DNA from: Paenibacillus sp. MBLB1832 | Lineage (GTDB): Bacteria; Bacillota; Bacilli; Paenibacillales; NBRC-103111 | Reading direction: 5' to 3' | DNA: 64,000 nt | NCBI RefSeq assembly: GCF_032271945.1 | Contig: NZ_CP130319.1 | Location: 2,375,001 to 2,439,000 of the forward strand | Part shown: positions 15,107-26,485 of the stretch, piece by piece | How the letters are laid out: each line of letters starts with the position of its first letter | Numbering within the stretch: position 1 is the first letter of the stretch | The notes under the pieces: model-generated | What the model was told of the DNA's origin: nothing | The model's input: the letters and a program-made list of their open reading frames with translations, nothing else | Database searches by the model: none | Program-made: the position numbers and the translations under genes

Positions 15107-16987
15107 TCACACAGCTTTTTGAGCAAATTGCGAGTTATAGAGGTCGGCATAGAAGCCATGTTGCTCGAGAAGCTCTCGATGCGTGCCTTGTTCAATCACG
15201 GTTCCTTGATTCATAACGAGAATGAGATCGGCCTCTTTAATCGTAGATAACCGATGTGCAATCACGAAGCTGGTGCGACCCTCCATCAAATGATTCATCG
15301 CATGCTGAATTGATACCTCTGTTCGGGTATCGACACTGCTCGTAGCTTCGTCGAGAATCAAAATAGGTGGATCCGCAAGGATGGCGCGGGCAATGGTAAG
15401 CAATTGTTTTTGACCATGAGACAGATTGGAAGCTTCTTCATTAAGAATCGTATCGTACCCGTCGGGTAACGTTCGAATGAAGTGATCTGCATATGCAGCG
15501 CGAGCTGCCTCGACGATGTCGGCTTCTGAAGCACCTTTGCGTCCATAGGCAATGTTCTCACGGATTGTGCCGTTGAACAGCCATGTATCCTGCAGTACCA
15601 TGCCGAACAAGGAACGAAGATGACTTCGCGTCATGTCGCGGGAGTCAACACCGTCAATAGTGATGCGGCCGTTGTTCAATTCATAGAAACGCATGAGCAG
15701 GTTAACGATGGTCGTTTTACCAGCACCTGTTGGGCCTACAATCGCAACGGTTTGACCAGGCTTCACATCGATATTCATATCCGTAATTAGCGGTGTATCT
15801 ATTTTGTAAGAGAAGGCGACATGCTCGAACTGTACGTGACCTTTCACTTGATGAACGGGCTGTGTCACTTTCTGTTCTAACACTTCTTCGGGCTCGTCCA
15901 GCAACTCAAAAATACGTTCGGCTGCTGCAATCGTAGATTGTATCACGTTCGCGATATTCGCAACTTGCGTAATCGGCATACCGAATTGACCAGAGTATTG
16001 GATGAACGCTAGGATATCACCGATTTTGATGGCATTGTGGGTAACCATGATCCCGCCAATCACGCTCACGAGCACATAGCCAATATTCCCGATAAAGGAC
16101 ATCAAGGGGAAAATCAAACCTGAAATAAACTGCGCCTTCCAACCAGAATGGTATAGACGGTCATTGATGGCGTTGAATTTGTCAACCGATTGCTGTTCCT
16201 GTCCAAAAGCTTTCACGATCGTGTGACCTGTGAACATCTCTTCTACATGTCCATTGAGCTCGCCTAGTGTACGCTGCTGCCCGATGAAATATTTCTGTGA
16301 GCGGGAAGCAATCATTTTCGTGCCCCAAATACTTAACGGCAATGTAATGATCGTCGCCAATGTTAACAGAGGAGAAATGGTCAGCATCATCACGATAATC
16401 CCGAGCAACGTAACAATGGACGTTATCAACTGTGTTAAGCTTTGCTGCATGGTGGAGGAGATGGTATCGACATCATTCGTTGCTCGACTCATCGTATCCC
16501 CATGGCTCCTAGCGTCGAAAAAGGACAACGGCACACGAGTCAGCTTTTCACTAATGTCTTGTCGTAATTGGAAAACGATACGTTGTGTAACACCAACCAT
16601 CACGCGTTGTTGGATATAGGTCAGTGCCGAACTGACGATATAAAGCAAAGCTAGAATGAGAACGATGTGTTGAATCGCGTCGAAATCAATTTTTGCGCCA
16701 GCGACCTTATTAAACTTCGCCATCGCACCTTCAAAAAGTATTGTTGTCGCATTCCCCATGAGCTTCGGGCTGACGATGCTGAATACCGTACTGAGAATGG
16801 CTGCAGCCAATACGGTAGAAATGGAAACACGAAACGGCTTTAAATAGGTGAGAAGCCGCTTTAATGTACCCTTGAAATCTTTCGCCTTCTGAACGGGTCT
16901 ACCCATGCCAACCATTCCGCCACGGCCAAAATTGCCGGGATTAAAGCCAGCAGCGGGTTGTTGAGGCTCTTTTGGTTTGTTACTCAT
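15107..16987 (-). CDS. ABC exporter subunit B, consensus ATPase half
   Basis: A 626-residue half-transporter with six membrane helices followed by a nucleotide-binding domain. Walker A is VGPTGAGKTT, Walker B is ILILDEATSSVD with the catalytic Glu intact, and the H-loop is VIAHRLSTI. The signature is LSHGQ instead of LSGGQ. The N-terminus has a Gly/Pro-rich cytoplasmic extension (FNPGNFGRGGMVGMGR). It overlaps the upstream gene by 4 bases, and together they form a heterodimeric exporter of the YfiBC/BmrCD type, likely for drugs or lipophilic compounds. The substrate is unknown. Confidence 0.93.
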   Translation of the reverse strand: MSNKPKEPQQPAAGFNPGNFGRGGMVGMGRPVQKAKDFKGTLKRLLTYLKPFRVSISTVLAAAILSTVFSIVSPKLMGNATTILFEGAMAKFNKVAGAKIDFDAIQHIVLILALLYIVSSALTYIQQRVMVGVTQRIVFQLRQDISEKLTRVPLSFFDARSHGDTMSRATNDVDTISSTMQQSLTQLITSIVTLLGIIVMMLTISPLLTLATIITLPLSIWGTKMIASRSQKYFIGQQRTLGELNGHVEEMFTGHTIVKAFGQEQQSVDKFNAINDRLYHSGWKAQFISGLIFPLMSFIGNIGYVLVSVIGGIMVTHNAIKIGDILAFIQYSGQFGMPITQVANIANVIQSTIAAAERIFELLDEPEEVLEQKVTQPVHQVKGHVQFEHVAFSYKIDTPLITDMNIDVKPGQTVAIVGPTGAGKTTIVNLLMRFYELNNGRITIDGVDSRDMTRSHLRSLFGMVLQDTWLFNGTIRENIAYGRKGASEADIVEAARAAYADHFIRTLPDGYDTILNEEASNLSHGQKQLLTIARAILADPPILILDEATSSVDTRTEVSIQHAMNHLMEGRTSFVIAHRLSTIKEADLILVMNQGTVIEQGTHRELLEQHGFYADLYNSQFAQKAV

Positions 16988-18708
16988 GCACTTTCCTCCT
17001 CTGACAGCTGAGAAGATACGATTTCTTGATAAACCTCACACGTTTTCATGAGCTCACTGTGTGTTCCTTTGCCAGCAATACGTCCTTCATCCAGAACGAT
17101 GATTTGCTGTGCATCCATGATCGTGCTGACCCGCTGTGCAACGATAATCATCGTTGCTCGTTCGGTTTCTGATTTAAGTGCAGCGCGCAGCTTGGCATCG
17201 GTTTTGAAATCGAGTGCCGAGAAGCTGTCGTCGAAAATATAAATGTTCGGCTTACGAGCCAGTGCACGTGCAATCGAAAGTCGCTGCTTCTGACCGCCAG
17301 ACAGGTTTGTGCCGCCTTGGGCAAGCACAGACGCGTAGCCGTCCTTCATTTCTTCCACGAATTGAGCTGCTTGTGCGGTAGCTGCGGCATGTGCCAGATC
17401 TTCAGGAGAGGCAACATCTGCGCCAAAACGCAAATTGTCTGTCACGGTACCTGAGAACAGCACCGCTTTCTGCGGCACATAGCCCATCTGATTCCGAACG
17501 CTTTCTAAAGATAGGGATGGAAGAGGCAGCCCATTTAACGTAATGGAGCCAGAATCCACATCATAAAACCGCAACAGCAAATTAATGAGCGTTGTTTTAC
17601 CCGAACCGGTCCCGCCAATAATCGCAGTGACTTCCCCAGGGGCAGCTTCAAACGTAATATCCTGAACAGCTGGCTGTTCAGCACCTGGATAACTGAAAGT
17701 CACATGGTTGAAAGCAATCGTTGTTTGATTGTCATGAAGCTTTTCAGCATGCGGGGCATTATGTATGTTTGTTTGAATCGCGAGCACTTCATTAATACGT
17801 ACGGCAGATGCTGACGCGCGAGGAATCATCATAAAAATCATCGTCATCATAAACATACTGAACATAATTTGCATGGCATATTGAATGAAAGCCATAAGAT
17901 CACCGATTTGCATCTGGTTATGATCAATACGAATCCCGCCATACCAAAGAATTGCCACGATCCCAAGGTTAAAAATAAGCATCATCACTGGCATCATCGA
18001 AGCCATGATTGTATTTACTTTTGTCGCAACTTGGGTGAAATCTTGATTAGCACGTTCAAACTTGGTCTTTTCATGCTCAGAACGATTAAAGGCACGAATA
18101 ACACGGATCCCAGTCAAATGTTCGCGCAGCACAAGGTTGATGCCGTCGATTTTGACTTGCAGTGTTTTAAATAACGGCAAACCTGTCCGCATAATCCCTG
18201 CAATCACTAGGGCAAGAATCGGGATCACGGCAATGAGGATGATCGCCAAATGCGCATCTTTGTAGGAAGCCATGATGACACCGCCGATCAGCATCGTTGG
18301 CGCACCGATGAACATCCGCGTCATCACGACTAATTGCTGAACTTGGGCAATATCGTTCGTCGTTCTTGTAATGAGGGAAGAGGTTCCTAGCTTGTCGAAC
18401 TCATGCAAAGAGAAGCTCTCAACATGCGCAAACAAATTGCGTCGCAAGTCACGACCAAAACCTGTAGCCGTCTTCGCCAGCAAGTAACTGGCGACCATGA
18501 CGCAAGCCATCGCGCCCATGGCGACAAGCAGCATATAACCGCCGTACATCAGAATATAGCTAACATCGCCTTTGACAACCCCGACATCGACGATGTCAGA
18601 GAGCAGGGTGGGCAAGTAGAGCTGGGCCAGTGATTGCAGGAGCATTAAGGTAATGATGGCAATCACGGAAACGCGGTAAGGTTTCAAAAACCTAAACAAT
18701 TTGAACAT
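16984..18708 (-). CDS. ABC exporter subunit A, degenerate ATPase half
   Basis: A 574-residue half-transporter with six membrane helices and one ATPase domain. Walker A is IGGTGSGKTT and the signature NLSGGQKQR is canonical. Walker B reads IYIFDDSFSALD, with Asp in place of the catalytic Glu, and the H-loop reads IIVAQRVSTI, with Gln for His. These changes mark the non-hydrolysing site of heterodimeric exporters. Its partner gene follows with a 4-base overlap and has the complementary pattern: good Walker B and H-loop but altered signature. A plus-strand stretch of about 130 bases lies between this gene and the divergent pyr promoter. Confidence 0.93.
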   Translation of the reverse strand: MFKLFRFLKPYRVSVIAIITLMLLQSLAQLYLPTLLSDIVDVGVVKGDVSYILMYGGYMLLVAMGAMACVMVASYLLAKTATGFGRDLRRNLFAHVESFSLHEFDKLGTSSLITRTTNDIAQVQQLVVMTRMFIGAPTMLIGGVIMASYKDAHLAIILIAVIPILALVIAGIMRTGLPLFKTLQVKIDGINLVLREHLTGIRVIRAFNRSEHEKTKFERANQDFTQVATKVNTIMASMMPVMMLIFNLGIVAILWYGGIRIDHNQMQIGDLMAFIQYAMQIMFSMFMMTMIFMMIPRASASAVRINEVLAIQTNIHNAPHAEKLHDNQTTIAFNHVTFSYPGAEQPAVQDITFEAAPGEVTAIIGGTGSGKTTLINLLLRFYDVDSGSITLNGLPLPSLSLESVRNQMGYVPQKAVLFSGTVTDNLRFGADVASPEDLAHAAATAQAAQFVEEMKDGYASVLAQGGTNLSGGQKQRLSIARALARKPNIYIFDDSFSALDFKTDAKLRAALKSETERATMIIVAQRVSTIMDAQQIIVLDEGRIAGKGTHSELMKTCEVYQEIVSSQLSEEESA

Positions 18709-18839
18709 AACTTCCTCCTTCGCGTAGTAGCCGCATCAACTTCATGAATGATGAGGTGATGCGCATTTTCATATGTAAATTATAACACATGCTTTTCACG
18801 TTGCCCAAAATTTGTAGTGATTTAATAGGCAAAAAAATA

Positions 18840-18868
18840 TTGACTTATCGTGTCGAAAGTGGGATAAT
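18840..18868 (+). promoter_or_regulatory. Sigma-A promoter of the pyr operon
   Basis: TTGACT at 18840-18845 and GATAAT at 18863-18868 are separated by exactly 17 bases. It sits about 30 bases ahead of the PyrR-binding sequence, so transcription would start near 18875 and include the whole leader. Confidence 0.85.
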
Positions 18869-18874
18869 CCCTTT

Positions 18875-19050
18875 AATTACATATGTGCCTTTAAAAACAG
18901 TCCAGAGAGGCTGGCAAGGTAAAACGATTAGAAAAGTCGGGAATACTGAATTGCGATTCAGTACGCTTGAGGATGTGCGCATCCTACAGCCCCGCTCTAT
19001 CTTTTTATGCACTCGCAACTCCTTGCCGAACCATGGGCAAGGAGTTTTTT
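18875..19050 (+). promoter_or_regulatory. PyrR-dependent attenuator leader of the pyr operon
   Basis: AGTCCAGAGAGGCT at 18899-18912 matches the RNA loop bound by PyrR with UMP (ARUCCnGnGAGGYU). The terminator AACTCCTTGCC / GGCAAGGAGTT is at 19017-19027 and 19036-19046, with T at 19045-19050. Between them two perfect hairpins with the same TGCG loop occur, TACTGAAT/ATTCAGTA (18944-18963) and AGGATG/CATCCT (18970-18985). When UMP is high PyrR should hold the binding loop and let the terminator form. Only one such leader was seen for the whole operon. The rest of the interval 18709-19114 holds only the exporter upstream region and the pyrR ribosome binding site. Confidence 0.93.
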
Positions 19051-19087
19051 GGTTTTCCACACGGGAAATCACAGTGAAAATTGCTAA

Positions 19088-20574
<1,487 letters not shown>

Positions 20575-20583
20575 TATAGGGAT

Positions 20584-20602
20584 CTTTTGACGAAGTCAAA
20601 AG
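20584..20602 (+). repeat. Perfect 8-bp hairpin ahead of pyrC
   Basis: CTTTTGAC (20584-20591) and GTCAAAAG (20595-20602) flank GAA. The pyrC ribosome binding site GAGGAGG starts 13 bases later. There is no T-run, so termination is unlikely inside this operon. Its position resembles the hairpins before sigE and divIVA. Confidence 0.65.
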
Positions 20603-20633
20603 TCTCTCAGAAATCGAGGAGGATTTACACAGC

Positions 20634-21917
20634 ATGGGAATTTGGATTCTAAACGGACAAACCGTTGATGTGAATAATGTACAAACGAAGAAACACATTT
20701 TGATAGAAAATGATAAAATCGCCAAGGTCGTTGACGCTTCAAACGGCGATTTGCCGCAAACCGCAGGGCATGAAGTGATCGATGCCGCTGGCAAGCTGGT
20801 TTCACCTGGTTTCATCGATATGCACGTGCATCTGAGAGAGCCTGGCTTCGAGCATAAAGAAAACATCGCAACAGGCACACGTTCAGCGGCTCGCGGCGGT
20901 TTCACAACGATCGCTTGCATGCCGAACACAAGGCCTGTAATCGATACGGTTGATACAGTCAACTACATACTAGATAAAGCAGCGACAGAAGGCGTCATCC
21001 GCGTTATCCCTTACGGCACCATCACGAAAAACGAGCTGGGTCGCGAGCTGACAGACTTCGCAGCGTTGAAGGAAGCGGGCGTTATCGGCTACACAGACGA
21101 CGGCGTTGGCGTCCAAAGCGCCCAAATGATGAAAGATGCGATGGCACTAGCAGCATCCTTGGGCATGCCAATCATTGCACACTGTGAAGATGATACCTTG
21201 GTTGTAGGCGCTCCAGTGACAGAAGGAACTTTCGCGAAGAAGCATGGCTTGAAAGGGATCCCGAATGAATCCGAAGCGATTCATGTTGGCCGTGACGTGC
21301 TTCTGGCAGAAGCAACGGGCGTACACTACCATGTTTGCCACGTCAGCACCGAGCAATCGGTTCGTTTGATCCGTCATGCGAAACAATTCGGTATCAAGGT
21401 AACTGCAGAGGTTTGCCCGCATCATCTGGTGCTGTCTGAAGAAGATATCCCAGGTATGGACGCGAACTGGAAGATGAACCCGCCGCTGCGTACGCCGCGT
21501 GATGTACAGGCCGTGATTGAAGGTCTAGAAGATGGCACGATCGACATCATCGTTACTGACCATGCCCCACACACGGAAGAAGAGAAGGCGAAAGGCATGA
21601 TGTTAGCGCCATTCGGCATCCTCGGCTTCGAAACAGCATTCTCTTTGCTTTACACGAAATTTGTTCTGACTGGCAAATGGACACTGGGCTTCCTCGTGGA
21701 TCGCATGACGAAGAAACCAGCGGACGTATTCGGACTTCCATACGGAACCTTAGAAGTTGGCAGCGCGGCAGATATTACAATCGTAGACTTGGAAACGACT
21801 CGCCCTGTGTTGAAAGAAGAGATCGTTTCGCGCAGCAAGAACACACCATTCATCGGTTGGGAACTGAAAGGTTGGCCAGTTGTGACGATTGCCTCTGGTA
21901 AAGTGGTTTGGTCTTAA
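20634..21917 (+). CDS. pyrC: Dihydroorotase
   Basis: A 427-residue class I dihydroorotase that closes carbamoyl aspartate to dihydroorotate. The zinc motif DMHVHLREPGFEHKE is at about residue 60. Further ligands lie in the AHCEDDTL, HVCHVSTEQSV and VTDHAPHTEEEK blocks. NxR substrate residues are in ACMPNTRPV. The ending GWELKGWPVVTIASGKVVW is normal. The start has GAGGAGG at 20616-20622. It follows pyrB by 59 bases that carry only the hairpin described above. Confidence 0.98.
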   Translation: MGIWILNGQTVDVNNVQTKKHILIENDKIAKVVDASNGDLPQTAGHEVIDAAGKLVSPGFIDMHVHLREPGFEHKENIATGTRSAARGGFTTIACMPNTRPVIDTVDTVNYILDKAATEGVIRVIPYGTITKNELGRELTDFAALKEAGVIGYTDDGVGVQSAQMMKDAMALAASLGMPIIAHCEDDTLVVGAPVTEGTFAKKHGLKGIPNESEAIHVGRDVLLAEATGVHYHVCHVSTEQSVRLIRHAKQFGIKVTAEVCPHHLVLSEEDIPGMDANWKMNPPLRTPRDVQAVIEGLEDGTIDIIVTDHAPHTEEEKAKGMMLAPFGILGFETAFSLLYTKFVLTGKWTLGFLVDRMTKKPADVFGLPYGTLEVGSAADITIVDLETTRPVLKEEIVSRSKNTPFIGWELKGWPVVTIASGKVVWS

Positions 21918-21986
21918 AAGTTCGCAAAAAAGCCGCATTTTGAGGGCTAAATCAAGGGAAGCATCTATACGATGATCGTAAAATCG

Positions 21987-22000
21987 TGTATATTTATACA
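21987..22000 (+). promoter_or_regulatory. 14-base palindrome TGTATA-TT-TATACA between pyrC and carA
   Basis: TGTATA at 21987-21992 and TATACA at 21995-22000 are perfect inverted repeats in an AT-rich part of the 184-base pyrC-carA gap, about 100 bases before carA. It could be an operator or an internal promoter -10 region; nothing here identifies a binding protein. Confidence 0.35.
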
Positions 22001-22055
22001 GAATGATTAATCTTTATGCAAGTCCAAGATATGGATTACGAGGAAGATGACATCT

Positions 22056-22073
22056 GCGGTTCGTGAGAGCCGC
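22056..22073 (+). repeat. 7-bp hairpin ahead of carA
   Basis: GCGGTTC (22056-22062) pairs with GAGCCGC (22067-22073), one wobble, around GTGA. AAGGAG, the likely carA ribosome binding site, is at 22086-22091. There is no T-run. No PyrR-type loop was recognised in this gap. Confidence 0.5.
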
Positions 22074-22101
22074 CTGACAATAGCGAAGGAGTTGAGGGAA
22101 C

Positions 22102-23274
22102 ATGCAGGCAAGATTGTTGCTGGAAGACGGCACACTTTTTACAGGTAAATCGTTCGGTAGTGAAGGTGAATCCGTCGGCGAGGTTGTATTCAATACAGGG
22201 ATGACAGGTTATCAGGAGGTGCTTTCGGATCCTTCTTACTGCGGTCAAATCGTGACGATGACGTACCCGCTGCAAGGGAACTACGGTGTGATCCGCGATG
22301 ATTTCGAGTCCGTGCGTCCTTTCATCCACGGTTTCGTCGTGCGTGAGCATGAAGAAATCCCAAGTAACTGGAGAGCGCAATACACACTAGGCAGCCTGCT
22401 GAAAGAATACGGCATCGTGGGAATCAGCGGGATCGACACGCGTATGTTGACTCGTAAACTGCGTCATTATGGCGTTATGAAAAGTATCATTACAACTTCC
22501 AATAAATCCGTTGAAGAATTGATGGCTACACTTAAAAGCACACCGCTGATGACGGACCAAGTTTCCCGAGTTTCAACGAAAAGCGTATTCGGTGCTCCTG
22601 GGCATAAGGAACGCGTTGTTCTTGTCGATTTCGGCGCAAAAAGCGGGATCATCCGCGACCTTAGCAAACGTGATTGCGACGTTGTCGTTGTGCCTCAAAA
22701 TGCAACAGCTGAACAAATTCGCCGCCTTGCACCTGATGGTGTCTTGCTGTCGAATGGTCCTGGGGACCCGAAAGATGTGCCTCACGCGGTTGAAATGATT
22801 AAAGGCTTGCTTGGCGACATTCCATTGTTCGGAATTTGCTTAGGCCACCAATTGTTTGCACTCGCTTGCGGCGCAGACACAGATAAATTGAAATTCGGAC
22901 ACCGCGGCGGAAATCACCCAGTGAAAGACTTGATTTCAGGTCGTTGCTACATTACATCGCAAAACCATGGCTACACGGTTAAGGAAGATTCCATCCAAGG
23001 AACGAACCTTGAAGTGACGCACATCAACAATAACGATCGCACGATCGAAGGCTTACGCCATAAGCAATACCCGGCGTTCTCCGTGCAATATCACCCAGAA
23101 GCAGCACCTGGTCCATTTGACTCCAGCTACCTGTTCGATGATTTCATCTCGCTGATTCGTCAGCACAAAATCGATAACCCACAGCAGCCGCGCCAAGCGC
23201 AAATGCTTGCTCAGTGGAATGCTTCCACGGCATCGACATCTGTGAAGGAGGAACTGCAATATGCCAAAAAATAA
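22102..23274 (+). CDS. carA: Carbamoyl-phosphate synthase small (glutaminase) subunit
   Basis: CarA hydrolyses glutamine and passes ammonia to CarB. The 390-residue protein has the N-terminal CarA-specific domain ([14 protein letters not shown], then [19 protein letters not shown]) and a class I glutamine amidotransferase domain. The nucleophile Cys lies in [15 protein letters not shown], and the His/Glu pair in [11 protein letters not shown]. The last 35 residues are a polar extension longer than usual. It overlaps carB by 14 bases. Within a pyr operon it is often called pyrAA; it supplies carbamoyl phosphate for pyrimidines. Confidence 0.97.
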   Translation: MQARLLLEDGTLFTGKSFGSEGESVGEVVFNTGMTGYQEVLSDPSYCGQIVTMTYPLQGNYGVIRDDFESVRPFIHGFVVREHEEIPSNWRAQYTLGSLLKEYGIVGISGIDTRMLTRKLRHYGVMKSIITTSNKSVEELMATLKSTPLMTDQVSRVSTKSVFGAPGHKERVVLVDFGAKSGIIRDLSKRDCDVVVVPQNATAEQIRRLAPDGVLLSNGPGDPKDVPHAVEMIKGLLGDIPLFGICLGHQLFALACGADTDKLKFGHRGGNHPVKDLISGRCYITSQNHGYTVKEDSIQGTNLEVTHINNNDRTIEGLRHKQYPAFSVQYHPEAAPGPFDSSYLFDDFISLIRQHKIDNPQQPRQAQMLAQWNASTASTSVKEELQYAKK

Positions 23275-26200
23275 TACACTCAAAAAGATTCTCGTTATCG
23301 GTTCTGGTCCAATCGTTATTGGTCAAGCGGCAGAGTTCGATTACGCAGGTACGCAAGCTTGCCAAGCCTTGAAAGAAGAGGGCATGGAAGTTGTTTTGAT
23401 CAACAGTAACCCAGCTACAATTATGACGGATACGAATATGGCGGATAAAGTCTATATCGAGCCGATTACTTTAGAATTTGTTACGCAAATCATTCGTCAA
23501 GAGCGTCCAGATGGTTTGCTTCCAACACTTGGTGGGCAAACGGGTCTGAATATGGCGGTTGAGCTTGCTCGTGCAGGCGTACTTGAAAGCGAGAATGTGA
23601 AGCTTTTAGGAACACAACTAACAGCGATTGAGAAGGCGGAAGATCGTGACCTTTTCAGAGACTTGATGAGAGAGCTGGAGCAACCAGTACCAGACAGCGT
23701 TATCGTAACAACAGTTGCGCAAGCGGTTGATTTTGCCAATGAGATCGGGTTCCCTATCATCGTTCGTCCTGCGTACACACTAGGTGGTACAGGCGGCGGT
23801 ATCTGCAACACGATGGAAGAATTGACAGATATCGTCGCTTCCGGGATTCGTTACAGTCCAATCGGTCAGTGTCTCGTTGAGCGCAGCATCGCAGGGATGA
23901 AAGAAGTCGAGTACGAAGTTATGCGTGACGCGAACGACAACTGTATCGTGGTATGTAACATGGAGAACTTTGATCCAGTTGGTGTACATACAGGCGACAG
24001 TATCGTTGTGGCGCCAAGCCAAACTCTGTCAGATCGCGAGTACCAAATGCTGCGTTCCGCATCCCTGAAAATCATTCGCGCTTTGAACATCGAAGGTGGA
24101 TGTAACGTACAGTACGCCTTAGATCCGCACAGCTTCCAATACTATGTGATCGAGGTTAACCCGCGTGTAAGTCGTTCATCGGCACTTGCATCCAAAGCAA
24201 CGGGCTATCCGATTGCGAAAATGGCAGCGAAAATTGCGATTGGCTACACACTTGACGAGCTCGTTAACCCAGTTACGGGACAAACGTATGCTTGCTTCGA
24301 GCCAGCGCTAGACTACATCGTATCCAAAATTCCGCGTTGGCCGTTCGATAAGTTCACAGCGGCAAACCGTAAACTAGGTACACAAATGAAAGCGACTGGC
24401 GAAGTCATGGCGATCGGCCGTACGTTCGAAGAGTCCATTCATAAAGCGATTCGTTCCCTTGAAATCGGTGTACACCGCTTGTTCTTGAAAGAAACGGATC
24501 TTCTAGATAAAGAGACATTGGAATTACGCTTACAAAAGCCAGATGACGAGCGCTTGTTCTTGCTAGCTGAAGCATTCCGCAGAGGCTATACGGTAGAACA
24601 ATTGCAAGACATCACGAAAATTGACTGGTGGTTCCTGAACAAATTAAGCGCACTTATCGCGTATGAAGCTGAAATTGCAGCGAAGGATTTGACAGCGGAG
24701 CTTATTTTCGAAATCAAACGCAAAGGCTTCACAGACCGCGCAGTTGCGGAAATCCGCACACTGGCTGGCTGTTCCACCTTTACAAAAGAAGCGGAAGTAC
24801 GAGCATTCCGTTTGCAGCAAAACATTAAGCCTGTGTTTAAAATGGTAGATACCTGTGCAGCTGAGTTCGAAGCTTCAACGCCTTACTACTACTCCACGTA
24901 TGAGCAAGAAGATGAAGTAACGGAGACAACGAAAGAGAAAGTTGTTGTTCTGGGCTCAGGTCCGATTCGTATCGGTCAAGGGATCGAGTTCGACTACTCC
25001 ACGGTGCATGCGGTTTGGGCAATCCAAGCAGCGGGCTATGAAGCGGTTATCATCAATAACAACCCAGAAACGGTATCCACAGACTTCAATACATCGGATC
25101 GCCTGTACTTCGAGCCATTGTTCTTCGAAGATGTCATGAACGTAATTGAACGTGAGCAACCGATCGGTGTTATCGTTCAATTCGGTGGTCAAACGGCGAT
25201 TAACTTGGCAGCGCCGCTTCACAAAGCAGGCGTACGCATTCTAGGTTCGGATCTGGAAAGTATCGATACAGCGGAAGATCGTAAGAAATTCGAAGCATTG
25301 CTGAGCAAACTAGCCATTGCACAACCTCCAGGCGGTACAGTCACATCGGTTGACCAAGCGGTAGGAACGGCAGCGAAATTCGGATATCCAGTGATCGTAA
25401 GACCTTCTTATGTCCTAGGCGGACGTGCGATGGAGATTGTCTACTCCGACCAAGAGTTGCTGAACTATATGGATTACGCGGTTAAAATCAACCCTGAGCA
25501 CCCAGTCCTCATCGACCGTTATATGCTTGGTAAAGAGGTTGAAGTTGATGCGATCTGTGACCGTGAAACGGTTCTGATTCCAGGAATCATGGAACACGTT
25601 GAGCGCGCAGGAGTTCACTCCGGCGACTCCATCGCGGTGTATCCGCCACAATCGATCTCGGATGAGATTAAAGCTCAAATCATCGACATTACGACGAAAA
25701 TCGGTCTAGAACTGAACGTAGTCGGTCTGGTGAACATCCAGTTCGTTATTCACAACGATCAAGTGTACGTGATCGAGGTTAACCCGCGTTCTTCCAGAAC
25801 CGTGCCATTCTTGAGCAAAGTAACGAACATTCCAATGGCGAATGTCGCGACTCGCGTCATCATGGGGCAGAAGCTTGCGGATATGGGTTACCAAAGCGGT
25901 CTATGGCCGGAAGACAACTATGTCTCCGTCAAAGTGCCGGTGTTCTCCTTCGCGAAGCTTCGCCGCGTTGATACAACACTTGGACCTGAAATGAAATCCA
26001 CGGGTGAAGTTATGGGCCGTGATGTGAATTTCGCGAAAGCTCTTTACAAAGGCTTAATCGGCGCAGGTATGAAAATTCCAGCTGCTGGTTCCGTCGTGGT
26101 CACCGTAGCGGATAAAGATAAAGAAGAAGCGATTGAGATTTTGAAAGGTTTCTACCGCTTAGGCTACAAACTTATTGCAACAGGCGGAACGGCTGAAGCG

Positions 26201-26470
26201 ATTGAAGCAGCAGGACTTCCTGTAACAACGGTTCATAAGCTCAGCGAAGGTTCACCGAACATTCTTGACCTCATCCGCAGCGGTGATGCACAGTTTGTCG
26301 TGAACACATTGACTAAAGGTAAAACGCCTGAGCGTGACGGCTTCCGCATTCGTCGTGAAGCAGTTGAGAACGGTGTTGTTTGTATGACATCTCTCGATAC
26401 GGTTAGAGCGCTAGTAAATATGCTTGAAGCGATTAACTTCTCCTCACGTGCAATGCCAATTTATGCTTAA
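23261..26470 (+). CDS. carB: Carbamoyl-phosphate synthase large subunit
   Basis: A full-length 1069-residue CarB, which makes carbamoyl phosphate from bicarbonate, ammonia and two ATP. The duplicated ATP-grasp halves are evident: [18 protein letters not shown] near residue 10 and [18 protein letters not shown] near residue 560; [11 protein letters not shown] near 170 and [12 protein letters not shown] near 710; [14 protein letters not shown] and [14 protein letters not shown]. The C-terminal MGS-like allosteric domain begins near residue 935 ([16 protein letters not shown]) and contains [16 protein letters not shown] within the end of carA drives its translation. Confidence 0.98.
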   Translation: MPKNNTLKKILVIGSGPIVIGQAAEFDYAGTQACQALKEEGMEVVLINSNPATIMTDTNMADKVYIEPITLEFVTQIIRQERPDGLLPTLGGQTGLNMAVELARAGVLESENVKLLGTQLTAIEKAEDRDLFRDLMRELEQPVPDSVIVTTVAQAVDFANEIGFPIIVRPAYTLGGTGGGICNTMEELTDIVASGIRYSPIGQCLVERSIAGMKEVEYEVMRDANDNCIVVCNMENFDPVGVHTGDSIVVAPSQTLSDREYQMLRSASLKIIRALNIEGGCNVQYALDPHSFQYYVIEVNPRVSRSSALASKATGYPIAKMAAKIAIGYTLDELVNPVTGQTYACFEPALDYIVSKIPRWPFDKFTAANRKLGTQMKATGEVMAIGRTFEESIHKAIRSLEIGVHRLFLKETDLLDKETLELRLQKPDDERLFLLAEAFRRGYTVEQLQDITKIDWWFLNKLSALIAYEAEIAAKDLTAELIFEIKRKGFTDRAVAEIRTLAGCSTFTKEAEVRAFRLQQNIKPVFKMVDTCAAEFEASTPYYYSTYEQEDEVTETTKEKVVVLGSGPIRIGQGIEFDYSTVHAVWAIQAAGYEAVIINNNPETVSTDFNTSDRLYFEPLFFEDVMNVIEREQPIGVIVQFGGQTAINLAAPLHKAGVRILGSDLESIDTAEDRKKFEALLSKLAIAQPPGGTVTSVDQAVGTAAKFGYPVIVRPSYVLGGRAMEIVYSDQELLNYMDYAVKINPEHPVLIDRYMLGKEVEVDAICDRETVLIPGIMEHVERAGVHSGDSIAVYPPQSISDEIKAQIIDITTKIGLELNVVGLVNIQFVIHNDQVYVIEVNPRSSRTVPFLSKVTNIPMANVATRVIMGQKLADMGYQSGLWPEDNYVSVKVPVFSFAKLRRVDTTLGPEMKSTGEVMGRDVNFAKALYKGLIGAGMKIPAAGSVVVTVADKDKEEAIEILKGFYRLGYKLIATGGTAEAIEAAGLPVTTVHKLSEGSPNILDLIRSGDAQFVVNTLTKGKTPERDGFRIRREAVENGVVCMTSLDTVRALVNMLEAINFSSRAMPIYA

Positions 26471-26485
26471 GGGATGGTGCCAAAC

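Noticed and set aside
22019-22045. Possible second PyrR-binding loop (AAGTCCAAGATATGG)
   Set aside because: Only AGTCC agrees with the PyrR loop; the GAGAGG part is missing and no terminator follows.
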